64,000 bases of DNA from Nitrospinaceae bacterium (GCA_029261655.1 JAJDAY010000026.1:352461-416460); one strand, 5' to 3'; shown: positions 36,414-45,885, counted from the first letter of the stretch. The notes: a model not told the origin generated them from the letters alone. Program-made: numbers and translations.

Positions 36414-38712
36414 TCACCAGTTTTCCCAACCTTCCGAAGAATCCCTCCGAAGAAAAAAGAAAATCCGGACCCAGAAGATCATTGTCGCGATTATATTCGC
36501 CCTGGTCGGTTTGACCTTCATTGAGAATTATTTCCTGCAACAAGAAACCAGTGCCCCGATAGCGAATAATATCGCCGTTCTGGCGGTGTTTAACATCGTC
36601 CTGATCCTGCTTTTTGTCCTGATCGTTCTCATCACAAAAAACCTGGTCAAACTGTACAACGAACGCAAAAGTAAAATCATCGGGTCCAAATTTCAGACCA
36701 AACTCATCATCGCGTTTTTGATCCTCGCCCTGGTGCCGTCCACCCTCCTGTTCATGACCGCCAGCAAACTGTTCACTCTCAGTATTGGAAGCTGGTTCAA
36801 CCTGCAGGTGGAGCAGACTTTGCAACGGTCCATGGACGTTGCCAGGGACTATTATGCCCATCTGGAGAAAGGAGCCTTGAACCGCACCCAGAAAATTGAA
36901 GGTTTCATTATAAAAGATAATCTTTTCATGAAAAAAAACCGAGACCAGTTACACGAGTTGGCAAAAGAAAAAATGGCTGAGTATGAGCTTGCGGGATTGC
37001 TGGTTTATGACCATCAAAAACAGATCGTGGTCGCCGTTTACGAGGAAGAAGATTCAGCCCACAGAAAAGCTGATTTTCGGGGTTTACTCAAAGAGAGCGT
37101 TGGCGGCGAAGGTGTTTCGGAAATTCGTTCCACCAGTCAGGGGACGTTTCTGGTGGTGATGGACCCACTCAAACAAACCCTGGAGGGAAAAATTCTGGTC
37201 TGGGGTTACCTCCTCACGCTGACCCCGATTCCCCAAAACTCGCTGGGCCGAATCGAAGCAATTAGGAGCACGTTTGAAGATTATCAACAGCAAAGCATGC
37301 TAAAACTGCCTGTCAGCGGCAGTTATTACATCACCTTCCTCCTGATCACGTTGCTGATTTTATTTTCAGCCATCTGGCTGGGGTTTTACATGGCGCGAGG
37401 CATCACCATCCCCATTCAGAAACTGGCGGAAGGAACCCGGCGAATCGCCGAGGGCGATTTGGATTTTAAAATCGGCGTCCTGGCCAGCGACGAGATCGGT
37501 ATTCTGGTAGATTCCTTCAATAAAATGACCAATCAATTAAACGAAAGCCAGCAAAAAACCCGGCACGCCAATGAAAATTTAAAAGTCACCAATACCGAGC
37601 TTGAACAGAGGCACTACTATATTCAAACGATCCTTGAAAATATCGGCGCCGGTGTGGTTTCCGTGGACAAAAAAGGCCGTATCACCACTTTCAATAAAGC
37701 CGCCGAAAGAATACTAGGGGTTCAGGCCGGAGACGTTTTTGGCTGTAGCTATCGAGAGGCTTTCACCTCATCCTTCCACGAGCCCATTCGGAAAATGTCT
37801 AAAGAGATGGCCGATCAACAAAAGGATTCGATGGAAGAACATGTCGACATGAAAGTGGGTGAGGACCATTTGACTCTCCAGGTCAACATTCAGGCATTAA
37901 AAGACCCCACAGATAAATATCTGGGACTTGTTATCGTGTTCGATGATTTGACTCAGTTGATAAAAACCCAGAAAATTGCCGCCTGGAAAGAAGTGGCCCA
38001 GGGCATTGCCCACGAAATCAAAAATCCACTGACCCCCATCCAACTCAATACCCAGCGGTTGCGAAAGAAATATCACGAAAACAAAGAGGACTTCGCCAAG
38101 GTATTTGAGGAGAGCATTGCCATCATTTGCCAGGAGGTCGAGGGCATGAAAGACATGCTGAACGAATTTCAGCGTTTCTCCCGCATGCCCGCCCCCAACC
38201 CCAAACCCGCATCCCTGCACAAAATCATCGACGACGTTTCTATTTTATATGCGGACCATGAAAAACAAATAACCGTCAAAAAACATTTTGATTCCAATAT
38301 CAACCTGGTCAAAGTCGATGCGGAACAGATGCGGCGGGTCTTCATCAATCTGTTTGAAAACGCCCTGGACGCGATCGAGAAAAACGGGAAAATTGATATC
38401 ACCACCCGGTTGAATCAGCAGGAAAAGCAAATTCAAATCGAATTTTCAGACAACGGAAGCGGGATCGCGCCGGAAGATCTGAACAAGCTGTTTCTTCCCC
38501 ATTTCACCACCAAAAAACGCGGCTCCGGGCTGGGCCTGGCCATCATCAACCGGATCATTGTCGATCACAACGGAACTATCCAGGTCAAGGGGAACACCCC
38601 GCAGGGAACCCGTTTCGTCATCGACCTCCCCTATTCACTGGTTTCACTGAAGACGATCCCCCCTCCTCCTGAAGCCCAAATCCCTCCCAAGGCGTCCGGT
38701 TCGGTATCCTGA
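36388..38712 (+). CDS. NtrY-like membrane sensor histidine kinase
   Basis: A 774-residue kinase with membrane segments at about residues 30-50, 60-83 and 105-130, an extracytoplasmic part to about 310, and a further segment at 313-337. HAMP (337-390), PAS (405-525), HisKA with phosphoacceptor H542 (GIAHEIKNPLTPIQ), and HATPase with N658, DNGSGI (688) and GSGLGL (712) follow. This is the NtrY architecture, with all catalytic boxes intact. The partner regulator (NtrX) is not adjacent, which is unusual. The gene starts inside the DUF4390 gene. Confidence 0.86.
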   Translation: MSSAPSTSSHQFSQPSEESLRRKKKIRTQKIIVAIIFALVGLTFIENYFLQQETSAPIANNIAVLAVFNIVLILLFVLIVLITKNLVKLYNERKSKIIGSKFQTKLIIAFLILALVPSTLLFMTASKLFTLSIGSWFNLQVEQTLQRSMDVARDYYAHLEKGALNRTQKIEGFIIKDNLFMKKNRDQLHELAKEKMAEYELAGLLVYDHQKQIVVAVYEEEDSAHRKADFRGLLKESVGGEGVSEIRSTSQGTFLVVMDPLKQTLEGKILVWGYLLTLTPIPQNSLGRIEAIRSTFEDYQQQSMLKLPVSGSYYITFLLITLLILFSAIWLGFYMARGITIPIQKLAEGTRRIAEGDLDFKIGVLASDEIGILVDSFNKMTNQLNESQQKTRHANENLKVTNTELEQRHYYIQTILENIGAGVVSVDKKGRITTFNKAAERILGVQAGDVFGCSYREAFTSSFHEPIRKMSKEMADQQKDSMEEHVDMKVGEDHLTLQVNIQALKDPTDKYLGLVIVFDDLTQLIKTQKIAAWKEVAQGIAHEIKNPLTPIQLNTQRLRKKYHENKEDFAKVFEESIAIICQEVEGMKDMLNEFQRFSRMPAPNPKPASLHKIIDDVSILYADHEKQITVKKHFDSNINLVKVDAEQMRRVFINLFENALDAIEKNGKIDITTRLNQQEKQIQIEFSDNGSGIAPEDLNKLFLPHFTTKKRGSGLGLAIINRIIVDHNGTIQVKGNTPQGTRFVIDLPYSLVSLKTIPPPPEAQIPPKASGSVS

Positions 38713-38896
38713 ATAAATCATGGGCTTCGTCCGGCCTTTTCATACGCTTAAAATTGGTTTAAGATAACTTCACTATCATGACGCTGGGTCCAGTGCCAAT
38801 GCGCTATGGGTTCATGAAAACTTTATATACTCCCTACAGTGAGCGGAGCCTGGCTTTTCCTCCCCCTCGGATCGGGCTTCCTCACGGGCTTTAACT

Positions 38897-39130
38897 ATGA
38901 AAAAGAAATTGACCCTCGACCTGGATGAAAAAGTTTATCAACAGCTACTCGAACGGTTCGAGGGCGATGAAAATGCTTTGAAGGAATACGCTGTCCGGTT
39001 TTTGGAAAATCACAGTCAGGATTTAAAAGACAAGCCGGAGTCGGATGAAATAAAAAAGGGATTGGAAGATTATTTAAACAAAGGAAGTGCCGGAACCCGT
39101 TCCTATGGGATCAAGGGACAGGGGTGGTAA
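38897..39130 (+). CDS. CopG/ribbon-helix-helix-like small protein
   Basis: A 77-residue protein. The start KKLTLDLDEKVYQQLLERFEGDE gives a strand and helices in ribbon-helix-helix style. The C-terminus (SAGTRSYGIKGQGW) recurs in a small-protein group of unknown role. It could be a DNA-binding antitoxin-like regulator, but the DUF1566 gene next to it is not a known toxin. Confidence 0.5.
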   Translation: MKKKLTLDLDEKVYQQLLERFEGDENALKEYAVRFLENHSQDLKDKPESDEIKKGLEDYLNKGSAGTRSYGIKGQGW

Positions 39131-39154
39131 TTCCAAACAGGGTATTAAAACGCT

Positions 39155-39577
39155 ATGGCAGAAAACGGACGCTTCATAGACAATTCAAATGGAACCATCA
39201 CAGACACTGAAATGAATGTGATGTGGAAAAAAACCGATTCTTTTCAGGATAATAAAAAGTGGCTGAATTGGTTCAAGGGACAGGATTATGTGGAGATCGC
39301 CAACCTCGAAAGGGTTTCCGGGTATGAGGACTGGCGGTTCCCCACGGAAGAAGAAGCCTGGAGCCTGTTTGACCTGGAAAAAATAAATACGGACAAATAC
39401 GGGGACGAAATTTATCTGGACCCCATCTTTGAACCGGGAAGCGCCGGCACCACCTGGACGCTGGCGGAAAAAGATTCCTCGGCGTTGATCATCCAATATG
39501 AAGACGGCCAAAAGGTATGGCCATCTAAATACGCCAATATGAACATGGCCTACCGCATGGTCCGCAAAATTTCATGA
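39155..39577 (+). CDS. DUF1566 (Lcl C-terminal-like) protein
   Basis: A 140-residue protein. RFIDNSNGTITDTEMNVMWKK at the start, YEDWRFPTEEE in the middle and MNMAYRMVRK at the end are the DUF1566 signatures, a fold of the C-type lectin class. No signal peptide is present, so the protein appears cytoplasmic. Function is unknown. It is 24 bases after the small CopG-like gene. Confidence 0.76.
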   Translation: MAENGRFIDNSNGTITDTEMNVMWKKTDSFQDNKKWLNWFKGQDYVEIANLERVSGYEDWRFPTEEEAWSLFDLEKINTDKYGDEIYLDPIFEPGSAGTTWTLAEKDSSALIIQYEDGQKVWPSKYANMNMAYRMVRKIS

Positions 39578-39580
39578 TCA

Positions 39581-41191
39581 TCAATTGAACTGTTTGTACG
39601 CGGCACGAAAGGGATAAATCGCCCTTACTTTTGGCCGTTCGGATTCCAGATAACGGAACCAGGGTTGCGTCACAAACCCGATTTTTGAAATTTCAGAATT
39701 AAATGTTTTGAAATTTTTTGGGTGATTACGAACCACTCCCATTTCCAAGACCAACGGATTGCCCTCCGGCAATGAAAATTTATTTTCCGCTGTCGCGGCC
39801 AGATCAATTTTGACGGAACCGTTCCCCCCCCCTGTCACCACCAGGTTTCCCTGGGCAATGGGCCTGGCCCCCGTTCCTTCCGCAAAGAGTCGCCATAAAT
39901 ACCTGGTTTCATAACCTCTCAAATGAGCCACTCCCAGGACCGGATCAAGAAACTGGATAATATCGCGCCCTTTTTCCCGGTAATAGATGGCATTTTCCAC
40001 AGGCCATTTGACGAGACTCTTGGTAAAGACAGTTCCACTCACCCGGACACAGCGTTCCTGTTTTAAAAATTTTTCCACAGGAATGCGTTTTTCGCGGATC
40101 AGGTATTTGCGAAACTCCAGAGCCTTGGGGTCTAATAAATAACAGCTGGCAAAGGCCAGCGGATGGTCTTTCTCTGAAGGACCGGATTCGACGATCTCCT
40201 GTAAGCGAAGGATCAAACCCGATTCCAGTTCAGGATGATATCCGCGGCTCACTTCGACAATAACAGCGGTCACTTTGGGCCAATCTTTTTTTGTGATCGC
40301 GGCCTCAAAATCGGCGAGTATTTTATCAGAATAACTTTGGTCTTTATCTCCAGCGGGGAAATATTCCTTGCCGCCAAACACTTTTTCTTTTAAAAATTTG
40401 TAGCGCTCTGGATGGCTGTATTGAAAATACGGATAATGTATATAGGCCGCGACCGAGTTGGCAAAATCTTCCTGCATACTTTGCCGCGAATAGGTGGGTA
40501 GGTGCCGAATTGAAATGGGTGCGTAATTATCCACTTCCGCACGGTTTAAAAACGTGAAACGAAAATCGCTGTTCGCTTGGCCGTCCAAAGCTGGAATGTT
40601 AAGAATCCGAAATTTTGTCAATGCCGACCACTCCTCGGAAAAGCTGAGGAACCCATGTGTCATATCAAACAAGTGCGCCATCTCGTGGTGAACGATGTTT
40701 TTGAAATTCGTTTCATCTTCATAAAAGAGACCATTATAAAATTCCACCCGTGGATCCTGATCGCCCACAAGAACCTTATACGATTTGCTTTCCTGCTCAT
40801 AAACGGTATTAAAACCCGGCAGGACCGCGGCGGGGATTTCAGCGGCAGAAACTTTGCCAGAACCCGCCATGATAGCCTCCAACCGGTAAAACCCTTTGAC
40901 TCCCGGCAGTCGGTAAAAAGTCGGCGGAAGTTCTGAAAACGCGGAATGCATTCGTTCCATCTCGCCGGTGTGCCAGGCTTGTCCAAACTCCACCAATTCA
41001 TAACCAAAGTCGGCCTTAAATTTATCCATTAAATTTTGCACTTCCTGGCCGTAGTCCCCAGGGTATTCATAATATTTATTTTTACGGGAATTCTCTTTAG
41101 AATCGGGGGCTTGATCTGTATAGTGAAGTTGAAATCCGCACAAAACTGCGATCAAAACCAGCAGGCCGGTCACGGTTGAAATTTTTTTCAT
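39581..41191 (-). CDS. Putative secreted zinc metallopeptidase (HExxH)
   Basis: A 536-residue exported protein. A signal peptide (MKKISTVTGLLVLIAVLCGF) is followed by a region of about 140 residues and a zincin motif NIVHHEMAHLFDMT (H169, E170, H173). A glutamate pair SEEW follows at 186-187, a gluzincin-like spacing. The C-terminal half is probably a ligand-binding or beta-rich part. A TTG frame from 41254 would add 21 residues before the signal. I do not recognise the family. Confidence 0.68.
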   Translation of the reverse strand: MKKISTVTGLLVLIAVLCGFQLHYTDQAPDSKENSRKNKYYEYPGDYGQEVQNLMDKFKADFGYELVEFGQAWHTGEMERMHSAFSELPPTFYRLPGVKGFYRLEAIMAGSGKVSAAEIPAAVLPGFNTVYEQESKSYKVLVGDQDPRVEFYNGLFYEDETNFKNIVHHEMAHLFDMTHGFLSFSEEWSALTKFRILNIPALDGQANSDFRFTFLNRAEVDNYAPISIRHLPTYSRQSMQEDFANSVAAYIHYPYFQYSHPERYKFLKEKVFGGKEYFPAGDKDQSYSDKILADFEAAITKKDWPKVTAVIVEVSRGYHPELESGLILRLQEIVESGPSEKDHPLAFASCYLLDPKALEFRKYLIREKRIPVEKFLKQERCVRVSGTVFTKSLVKWPVENAIYYREKGRDIIQFLDPVLGVAHLRGYETRYLWRLFAEGTGARPIAQGNLVVTGGGNGSVKIDLAATAENKFSLPEGNPLVLEMGVVRNHPKNFKTFNSEISKIGFVTQPWFRYLESERPKVRAIYPFRAAYKQFN

Positions 41192-41399
41192 TAGGAATCG
41201 TCTCCACAAGTCAGGGAAAGTAGTTTCTTCCAGCCTACCAAACGGCTGGATCAAAAGCCAATGCTTGTATTCCCCCCTGGATTAAAGTTTTTTAATGCCG
41301 GGAGTCGCCGGGATTATTAAAGGAATTTTGCAACTTTAGCGTAGTACATTCATCATAATAGAATAAAAATTCACCTTAAGATAAAAGGAGGTTCTGTAG

Positions 41400-41873
41400 A
41401 TGGCTCAGTTACCTGGTATCAATGAAAAACTAATCAAATTAAACCCCGACTGGACCGTGGAAAATGCCGGTTCCACGCCTCTGGAAAAAGAAGTTTCCGT
41501 CAATGATTTCAAGGGAAAAAGGCTGGTTGTGACCTTGCCCGGAGCGGGCGGGTTTTGCAACAAGGAACTGGACCTGATTAAAGAAAATATGGGCAAGTTC
41601 AAAGATGCGGGAGCGGATGAGGTCGTTATCGTGGTGGGCACGGATGTTCTCAGCAACGCCGGCCACGGACTGCCCAATCTTCTGCAGGACCCGGATCAGG
41701 CGTTTGCCAAGGCCAATAAATTGAATCTGGATGGGGTGAGGAGCCGGTATCTGAACCGTGCCGCCATCGCCGTTGATGCCGGCGGGAACGAATTGTCCCG
41801 TGAAGACGCGCCTTTGCTCGCCTGTCGAACGATTGACGGTTTGGTGGGTGTCGCTAAAAAGGCATTTTCCTAG
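41400..41873 (+). CDS. Redoxin-fold (peroxiredoxin-like) protein
   Basis: A 157-residue thioredoxin-fold protein. RLVVTLPGAGGFCNKELDLIKE aligns with the peroxidatic loop of peroxiredoxins (PGxxxxxC) with C53. The usual Thr before the cysteine (PxxxTxxC) is missing here. A second cysteine, C142, could be the resolving one. It starts ATG after AAGGAGG, an excellent ribosome binding site. It may reduce peroxide or carry a disulfide; the missing Thr makes normal peroxidase activity uncertain. Confidence 0.7.
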   Translation: MAQLPGINEKLIKLNPDWTVENAGSTPLEKEVSVNDFKGKRLVVTLPGAGGFCNKELDLIKENMGKFKDAGADEVVIVVGTDVLSNAGHGLPNLLQDPDQAFAKANKLNLDGVRSRYLNRAAIAVDAGGNELSREDAPLLACRTIDGLVGVAKKAFS

Positions 41874-41902
41874 GACCTGAAAATATCCTGACGTTTAGAC
41901 CC

Positions 41903-41930
41903 CCCCGTCGCTTGCGGCGGGGTTGCTTTT
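41903..41930 (+). terminator. Terminator of the redoxin gene
   Basis: CCCCGTCG (41903-41910) and CGGCGGGG (41915-41922) pair around a CTTG loop with one wobble, followed by TTGCTTTT. The T-run is weak but the position, 30 bases after the stop, fits. Confidence 0.55.
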
Positions 41931-41959
41931 CCTTCGATTTTGCCAGAAAATTTCTTCAC

Positions 41960-41995
41960 AAAAAAAACCCCAGGAACCCAAGGGCTCCCAGGGGG
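41960..41995 (-). terminator. Terminator of the peptidoglycan-binding protein gene
   Basis: On the minus strand CCCCTGGGAGCCC, a short loop and GGGTTCCTGGGG form a long GC-rich stem followed by a run of T (the A-run at 41960-41967). It ends the gene that stops at 42020. Confidence 0.7.
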
Positions 41996-42019
41996 AATTG
42001 ACTCTACGATACTAAAAAA

Positions 42020-42421
42020 TTAACTTTTGTGGCGTCCCCACGCGATTTCTCCATCCGGGGCATCCGGCCCTGTGTCGTCTTCTGAAAACGCTGGAGTGGT
42101 GGACATCGGCATTGTATCCGCCATTTCGTCAGGTGCGCTTGCCCCTGAAAGCAAACTGTTCTTCGTGGGACCGTCTATCTGCCCATTTGGCGTCAACCCG
42201 TTGCTTTCCTGAAATTGCATGACCGCCAGTTTGGTTTTCGACCCCCACATTCCATCGACCGGACCAGGGTCGAACCCTTTTTCAACCAAGGCTTCCTGAA
42301 CCATCCGTGTCATACTGTCGGCAAACGAATTAGAACCTGCGATTTGGAGGAAAAAAGCAAAAAATACTGCGCCAATTGCAAACACGGAAGCTTTCGATTT
42401 AAAAAACATGGGAATCTTCAT
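42020..42421 (-). CDS. Secreted peptidoglycan-binding domain protein
   Basis: A 133-residue protein. The signal peptide ends near SNSFA. One PG_binding_1 domain (residues 37-90) has VQEALVEKGFDPGPVDGMWGSKTKLAVMQFQ. The rest is a flexible acidic tail. It likely binds the cell wall in the periplasm. AGGAGG precedes the ATG, and a terminator follows. Confidence 0.8.
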   Translation of the reverse strand: MKIPMFFKSKASVFAIGAVFFAFFLQIAGSNSFADSMTRMVQEALVEKGFDPGPVDGMWGSKTKLAVMQFQESNGLTPNGQIDGPTKNSLLSGASAPDEMADTMPMSTTPAFSEDDTGPDAPDGEIAWGRHKS

Positions 42422-42887
42422 TTTTCCTCCTTAAGTTGAGATTTACTCTTTCTATAAAAAGATCATCCAAACTGGATAGATTAATTTTAAGGGATTGTAA
42501 TATATATCATATTTTCACATTCAGATGCCAGTACATTTATTTCTACCGAAATTAAAAACCGGGCATTCCTTTACCCTGACCAAAGATCCCGACCACGGAA
42601 AATCCTGAAAACAATGCAATGCTCTCAGCAATATTCCTGATACAGATTGGCCAGGCTGAAACAATGTATTTTGAATACTCTCATGCAATTTTACTCTGAC
42701 AAAAAAACAGGATATTTAATAGGAACTTACGTATAGTAGAAACTTGCATTTCTTAGTAAGATCTTCAAAATCAGCGACATTACTTCCCTTCAGTGGGACG
42801 CTGTGATCCGGGCATGTCAAACCATTCAGCCATCACAAAAGGTTTTCTAAAGAAAGATCCGATTTTTTATCTTTTAAATCCCCAACG
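42422..42887. other. Divergent AT-rich intergenic region
   Basis: This 466-base gap lies between the peptidoglycan-binding gene (minus) and lptF (plus). The only distinct site is the palindrome ATCCA-AAC-TGGAT at 42465-42477, about 45 bases upstream of the minus-strand start, which could be an operator. I see no small gene or RNA. Confidence 0.4.
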
Positions 42888-44117
42888 ATGAAAACCATCC
42901 ACCGATACCTGTTTACAGAGCTGATAAAAATATTCTTCATCAGCGTGATCTTCCTGACGACCATTTTTTTGCTGGAACAAATGCTGTACATGTCTCAAAT
43001 GATCGCCAGTCGTGGAATGACATTTCTCGAAGGATTGAAGTTGATGACTTTCACCTGCCCGGTTTTTTTAACGATCAGCATGCCGTTCAGCGTGTTAGTG
43101 GCGTCGGTGACATTATTCAATCAGGTTTGTGGAGACAACGAATATGTCGCGATGAAAACCAGCGGCTGGAGTTTTTTCTTCCTGATCCAGCCTGTTCTCC
43201 TGTTCTCCTTTTTAATTTATGCCGCCACCAATTTCGTTGTATTTTACGCCACGCCCTGGGGAGCCGAATCATTCAAACAAACAATTTTTAATATTATCCA
43301 GGAAAGAGCCCATATTGACATCAAACCAAAAACCTTCAATAAAGATTTTCAAAACCTTGTTTTGTATGCAAACGACAAAAAATCCGAAAATATATTGATC
43401 CACGTATTCGTATCGGACAAATCTGAAGACGGCGAGTCGACCATTATTTTAGCCAAACAAGGGGTCATTATTGCCGATCCGGGGACTTATAAAATCAAAC
43501 TCCAGTTTCAGGATGGGACCATCCACGACGTGACAAAGGGAGGCAAGAGTTACAATATTCTCAATTTCGACCGCTACGAACGGTACCTGGAAGTCCCGGA
43601 TGTAGAAAGATTAAAAAGCAAACTCACCGTAAGACATAAAGACATTTCCTACAGCAAATTGAAGAAAAAGATCCGAGAAGATAAAGCCAAAGGCCTGAAC
43701 ACCGATCGCGATGAGGTTCGGCTCGCCAAAAAGTTTTCCGTGCCCTTTGCCTGCATGATCTTCGGGGTTCTGGGGGCGACATTGGGAATCAAGTCGAACC
43801 GTTCAGGAAAGTCCGGTGGGATGATTATCAGCATGTTCGTGATAGCTCTATACTATATCACCATCGTATTTTCCCAGAAGCTGGGGTCCCATGATCTATT
43901 AAACCCCACCATTGCCATGTGGATACCCAACACCTGGCTGTTTGTTTTGACGTTTTATCTGGCCTGGAAAACAATCCATGAAACCCCATTCACCGTTTTC
44001 ATCAAATTAGGGGATCTTTGTGTCAGTGGCTACGAGTTTTCCAAAAAACTTTATTTACGCTTTGCTTCGGGGAAACCGAACCGGAAACCGGCATCGTTTC
44101 CTTTCAAAAATAATTGA
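42888..44117 (+). CDS. lptF: LptF/LptG-family LPS export permease
   Basis: A 409-residue permease with three N-terminal membrane segments (residues 10-30, 53-75, 100-120), a periplasmic jellyroll part (about 130-270) and three more segments from 285. MKTIHRYLFTELIKIFF and FPFSVLVAS-like MPFSVLVASVTLFN are typical. It forms the inner-membrane ABC exporter of LPS with LptB, and LptF and LptG are close relatives, so the letter is tentative. Neither partner gene is adjacent. Confidence 0.8.
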   Translation: MKTIHRYLFTELIKIFFISVIFLTTIFLLEQMLYMSQMIASRGMTFLEGLKLMTFTCPVFLTISMPFSVLVASVTLFNQVCGDNEYVAMKTSGWSFFFLIQPVLLFSFLIYAATNFVVFYATPWGAESFKQTIFNIIQERAHIDIKPKTFNKDFQNLVLYANDKKSENILIHVFVSDKSEDGESTIILAKQGVIIADPGTYKIKLQFQDGTIHDVTKGGKSYNILNFDRYERYLEVPDVERLKSKLTVRHKDISYSKLKKKIREDKAKGLNTDRDEVRLAKKFSVPFACMIFGVLGATLGIKSNRSGKSGGMIISMFVIALYYITIVFSQKLGSHDLLNPTIAMWIPNTWLFVLTFYLAWKTIHETPFTVFIKLGDLCVSGYEFSKKLYLRFASGKPNRKPASFPFKNN

Positions 44118-44159
44118 TACCAGCCCGGAAACGTTCCTGACCTTCCGCCTTCCCCGGCA

Positions 44160-44906
44160 TCAACTCTTTTTTAATAATAATTGCTTCTTCAGTTCGTGAT
44201 GAGCAAGGACAGCAAAAATTAAAGCGTCATAGCTCTCCCTGAGTTCGTTAAAACTATTATCCATGCGAGGGAATAAATTTAACAAGTGAGGAACCGCGTA
44301 CATGGAAAAATTAACGAGCATTAAAACTCCTATCCACAAGGGAGGTACGGGCATGCCCCATTTAGAAATTTTTCCGTTGGCTCGCAAAGAATACCGGTTC
44401 ACCAGGGGCAGAATCACGCAAAAGGAAAACCAGAACGAGAAAAACCAGGTATCGACATCCAGCATAATCGATAAAACCGTTCTTCTTTCATTTTCCAGAG
44501 GCTTTCCCCGGCGATACCTTGAGTCATTAAACAATCTGATATTGTGAAAGTTCGTTTCTCTTTGCCTGTTCAGTTCATGAACAATTTTTGGAGAGTTCCA
44601 GCCAAATATTCTTTGCCCCCAGCTGATTTCTTCTCCACAACCTATGAAGAATAATATCGCCAGAAAAAGATAATATCTATTCCTCTTCGGGGGAAAATTC
44701 CCGGTGTCCATATCACCTCGCGATGACAACCGGTAACACACAAAAAAAAGCAGGGCCGCGACAAAAAATAAAATGGCCCCCAGGTTTTCAATGAGGTGGT
44801 CCTCGCCTCTAAAAGAATGGGTTTCCTCCCAAAGAAGGACTGTCACCGCATACCCGCTGAGAACAATCAGAGTTATCAGGGTTATTTTAAAAATCTCTTT
44901 TTTCAA
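44160..44906 (-). CDS. Membrane protein with GEEISWGQR motif, copy 1
   Basis: A 248-residue polytopic protein with about six membrane segments. A cytoplasmic-like block GCGEEISWGQRIFGW at the end of segment 3 is followed by the NRQRETNFHNI loop. Its neighbour at 44951-45652 shares the same pattern, including NLGAILFF and VPPLWIG. The E-E and N-H-N residues could form a metal or catalytic site in the membrane, but the family has no assigned function that I know of. The two genes are read in the same direction 45 bases apart. Confidence 0.6.
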   Translation of the reverse strand: MKKEIFKITLITLIVLSGYAVTVLLWEETHSFRGEDHLIENLGAILFFVAALLFFVCYRLSSRGDMDTGNFPPKRNRYYLFLAILFFIGCGEEISWGQRIFGWNSPKIVHELNRQRETNFHNIRLFNDSRYRRGKPLENERRTVLSIMLDVDTWFFSFWFSFCVILPLVNRYSLRANGKISKWGMPVPPLWIGVLMLVNFSMYAVPHLLNLFPRMDNSFNELRESYDALIFAVLAHHELKKQLLLKKS

Positions 44907-44950
44907 GAAATTCCCTCAATCGTGTCTGTTTAATATCCTTGCATCAACAT

Positions 44951-45652
44951 TCATTTTTGAATGATCGACAACTTTTTCAGCTCATGCAAGGCGAGGACAA
45001 CAAAAATAAAAGCGACGTTCGTCTCCATTATCTCTCGAAAGGCCGCGTCAATATAATAAGTTCTTCGCCAGTCCTTCGAAAAAAACTGGGGGATGAGATA
45101 AATCATAAAACTGGCGAGCAGCAAATACCCAGCCCACAGGGGAGGCACAGGCAAACCGAAACGGGAAATAAACTTTCTCGCTTCCAAAAAATACTTGTTC
45201 ACTATAGGTAGAATCAGGCAATAAGAAAACCAGAATATGAAAAACCAGACATCAAAACGCAGGAACCCACTGCTTAAAACCTTTAAGTTATGGAGATTGA
45301 TTTCTTTCTGCCGGTTAATTTCTTGAAATAAGGGCGGCGTTTCCAATTCCATCAGGCGTTGCCCCCAACTTATTTCCTCTCCGAAACCCAAAAAAAACAG
45401 AACTGCGAAGAAAAGATAAAAATATCTTTTTTTTTGGGGGGCCTCGTTTGTATTCTGGCTCAATCTGGAAGACCGCAAATAGCACACAAAATATATAATG
45501 GACGCGCTTAAAAAGAAAATGGCCCCCAGAGTCTCGATGGGACCATCCTCGATCCTCAATTTGTTGGTCGTCACCTCACCCAAAAATACGATCGAATACA
45601 AACCAATAACGTACAGAGAAATAAGGGATTTTATTAAAATATCTGTTCTCAA
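44951..45652 (-). CDS. Membrane protein with GEEISWGQR motif, copy 2
   Basis: A 233-residue paralogue of the gene at 44160. It has LGFGEEISWGQRLMELE, NRQKEINLHNLKVL and RFGLPVPPLWAGYLL in the same order. The order and spacing of segments are identical, so the pair arose by tandem duplication. It is the upstream member and probably shares a transcript with copy 1. The function is unknown. Confidence 0.6.
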   Translation of the reverse strand: MRTDILIKSLISLYVIGLYSIVFLGEVTTNKLRIEDGPIETLGAIFFLSASIIYFVCYLRSSRLSQNTNEAPQKKRYFYLFFAVLFFLGFGEEISWGQRLMELETPPLFQEINRQKEINLHNLKVLSSGFLRFDVWFFIFWFSYCLILPIVNKYFLEARKFISRFGLPVPPLWAGYLLLASFMIYLIPQFFSKDWRRTYYIDAAFREIMETNVAFIFVVLALHELKKLSIIQK

Positions 45653-45885
45653 TTTAATTCCTCAATCTTACCGGTCGTATGACGGTCTTTGAATGCAAAC
45701 AATATTTCAAAACTCACCAGATTATCATGTATTATCATTCGGGATTCAGGCTTGTCAACTCGATCACCATAAAATTTTCCAAGAGTCGTTTGGGATGAAG
45801 GATCGAGGTCACGATCCTCCCCGGACCGGCTGAGAAAAAAACCTTTCTGAATAATACACCGCGCTGAACAACTCCCTACCCGCCC

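Noticed and set aside
5091..38813. A 13-base word GCGCTATGGGTTC shared near 5092 and 38801
   Set aside because: The match does not extend and a word of this length could recur by chance or as a remnant; no structure is attached to it.
38713..38896. Gap after the NtrY-like gene checked for a response regulator remnant or RNA gene
   Set aside because: Only a 15-residue ATG frame and GC-rich patches are present; no regulator motif or RNA fold was seen.
38897..39577. CopG-like protein and DUF1566 gene as a toxin-antitoxin pair
   Set aside because: The spacing fits, but DUF1566 is not a known toxin and lacks nuclease or kinase motifs.
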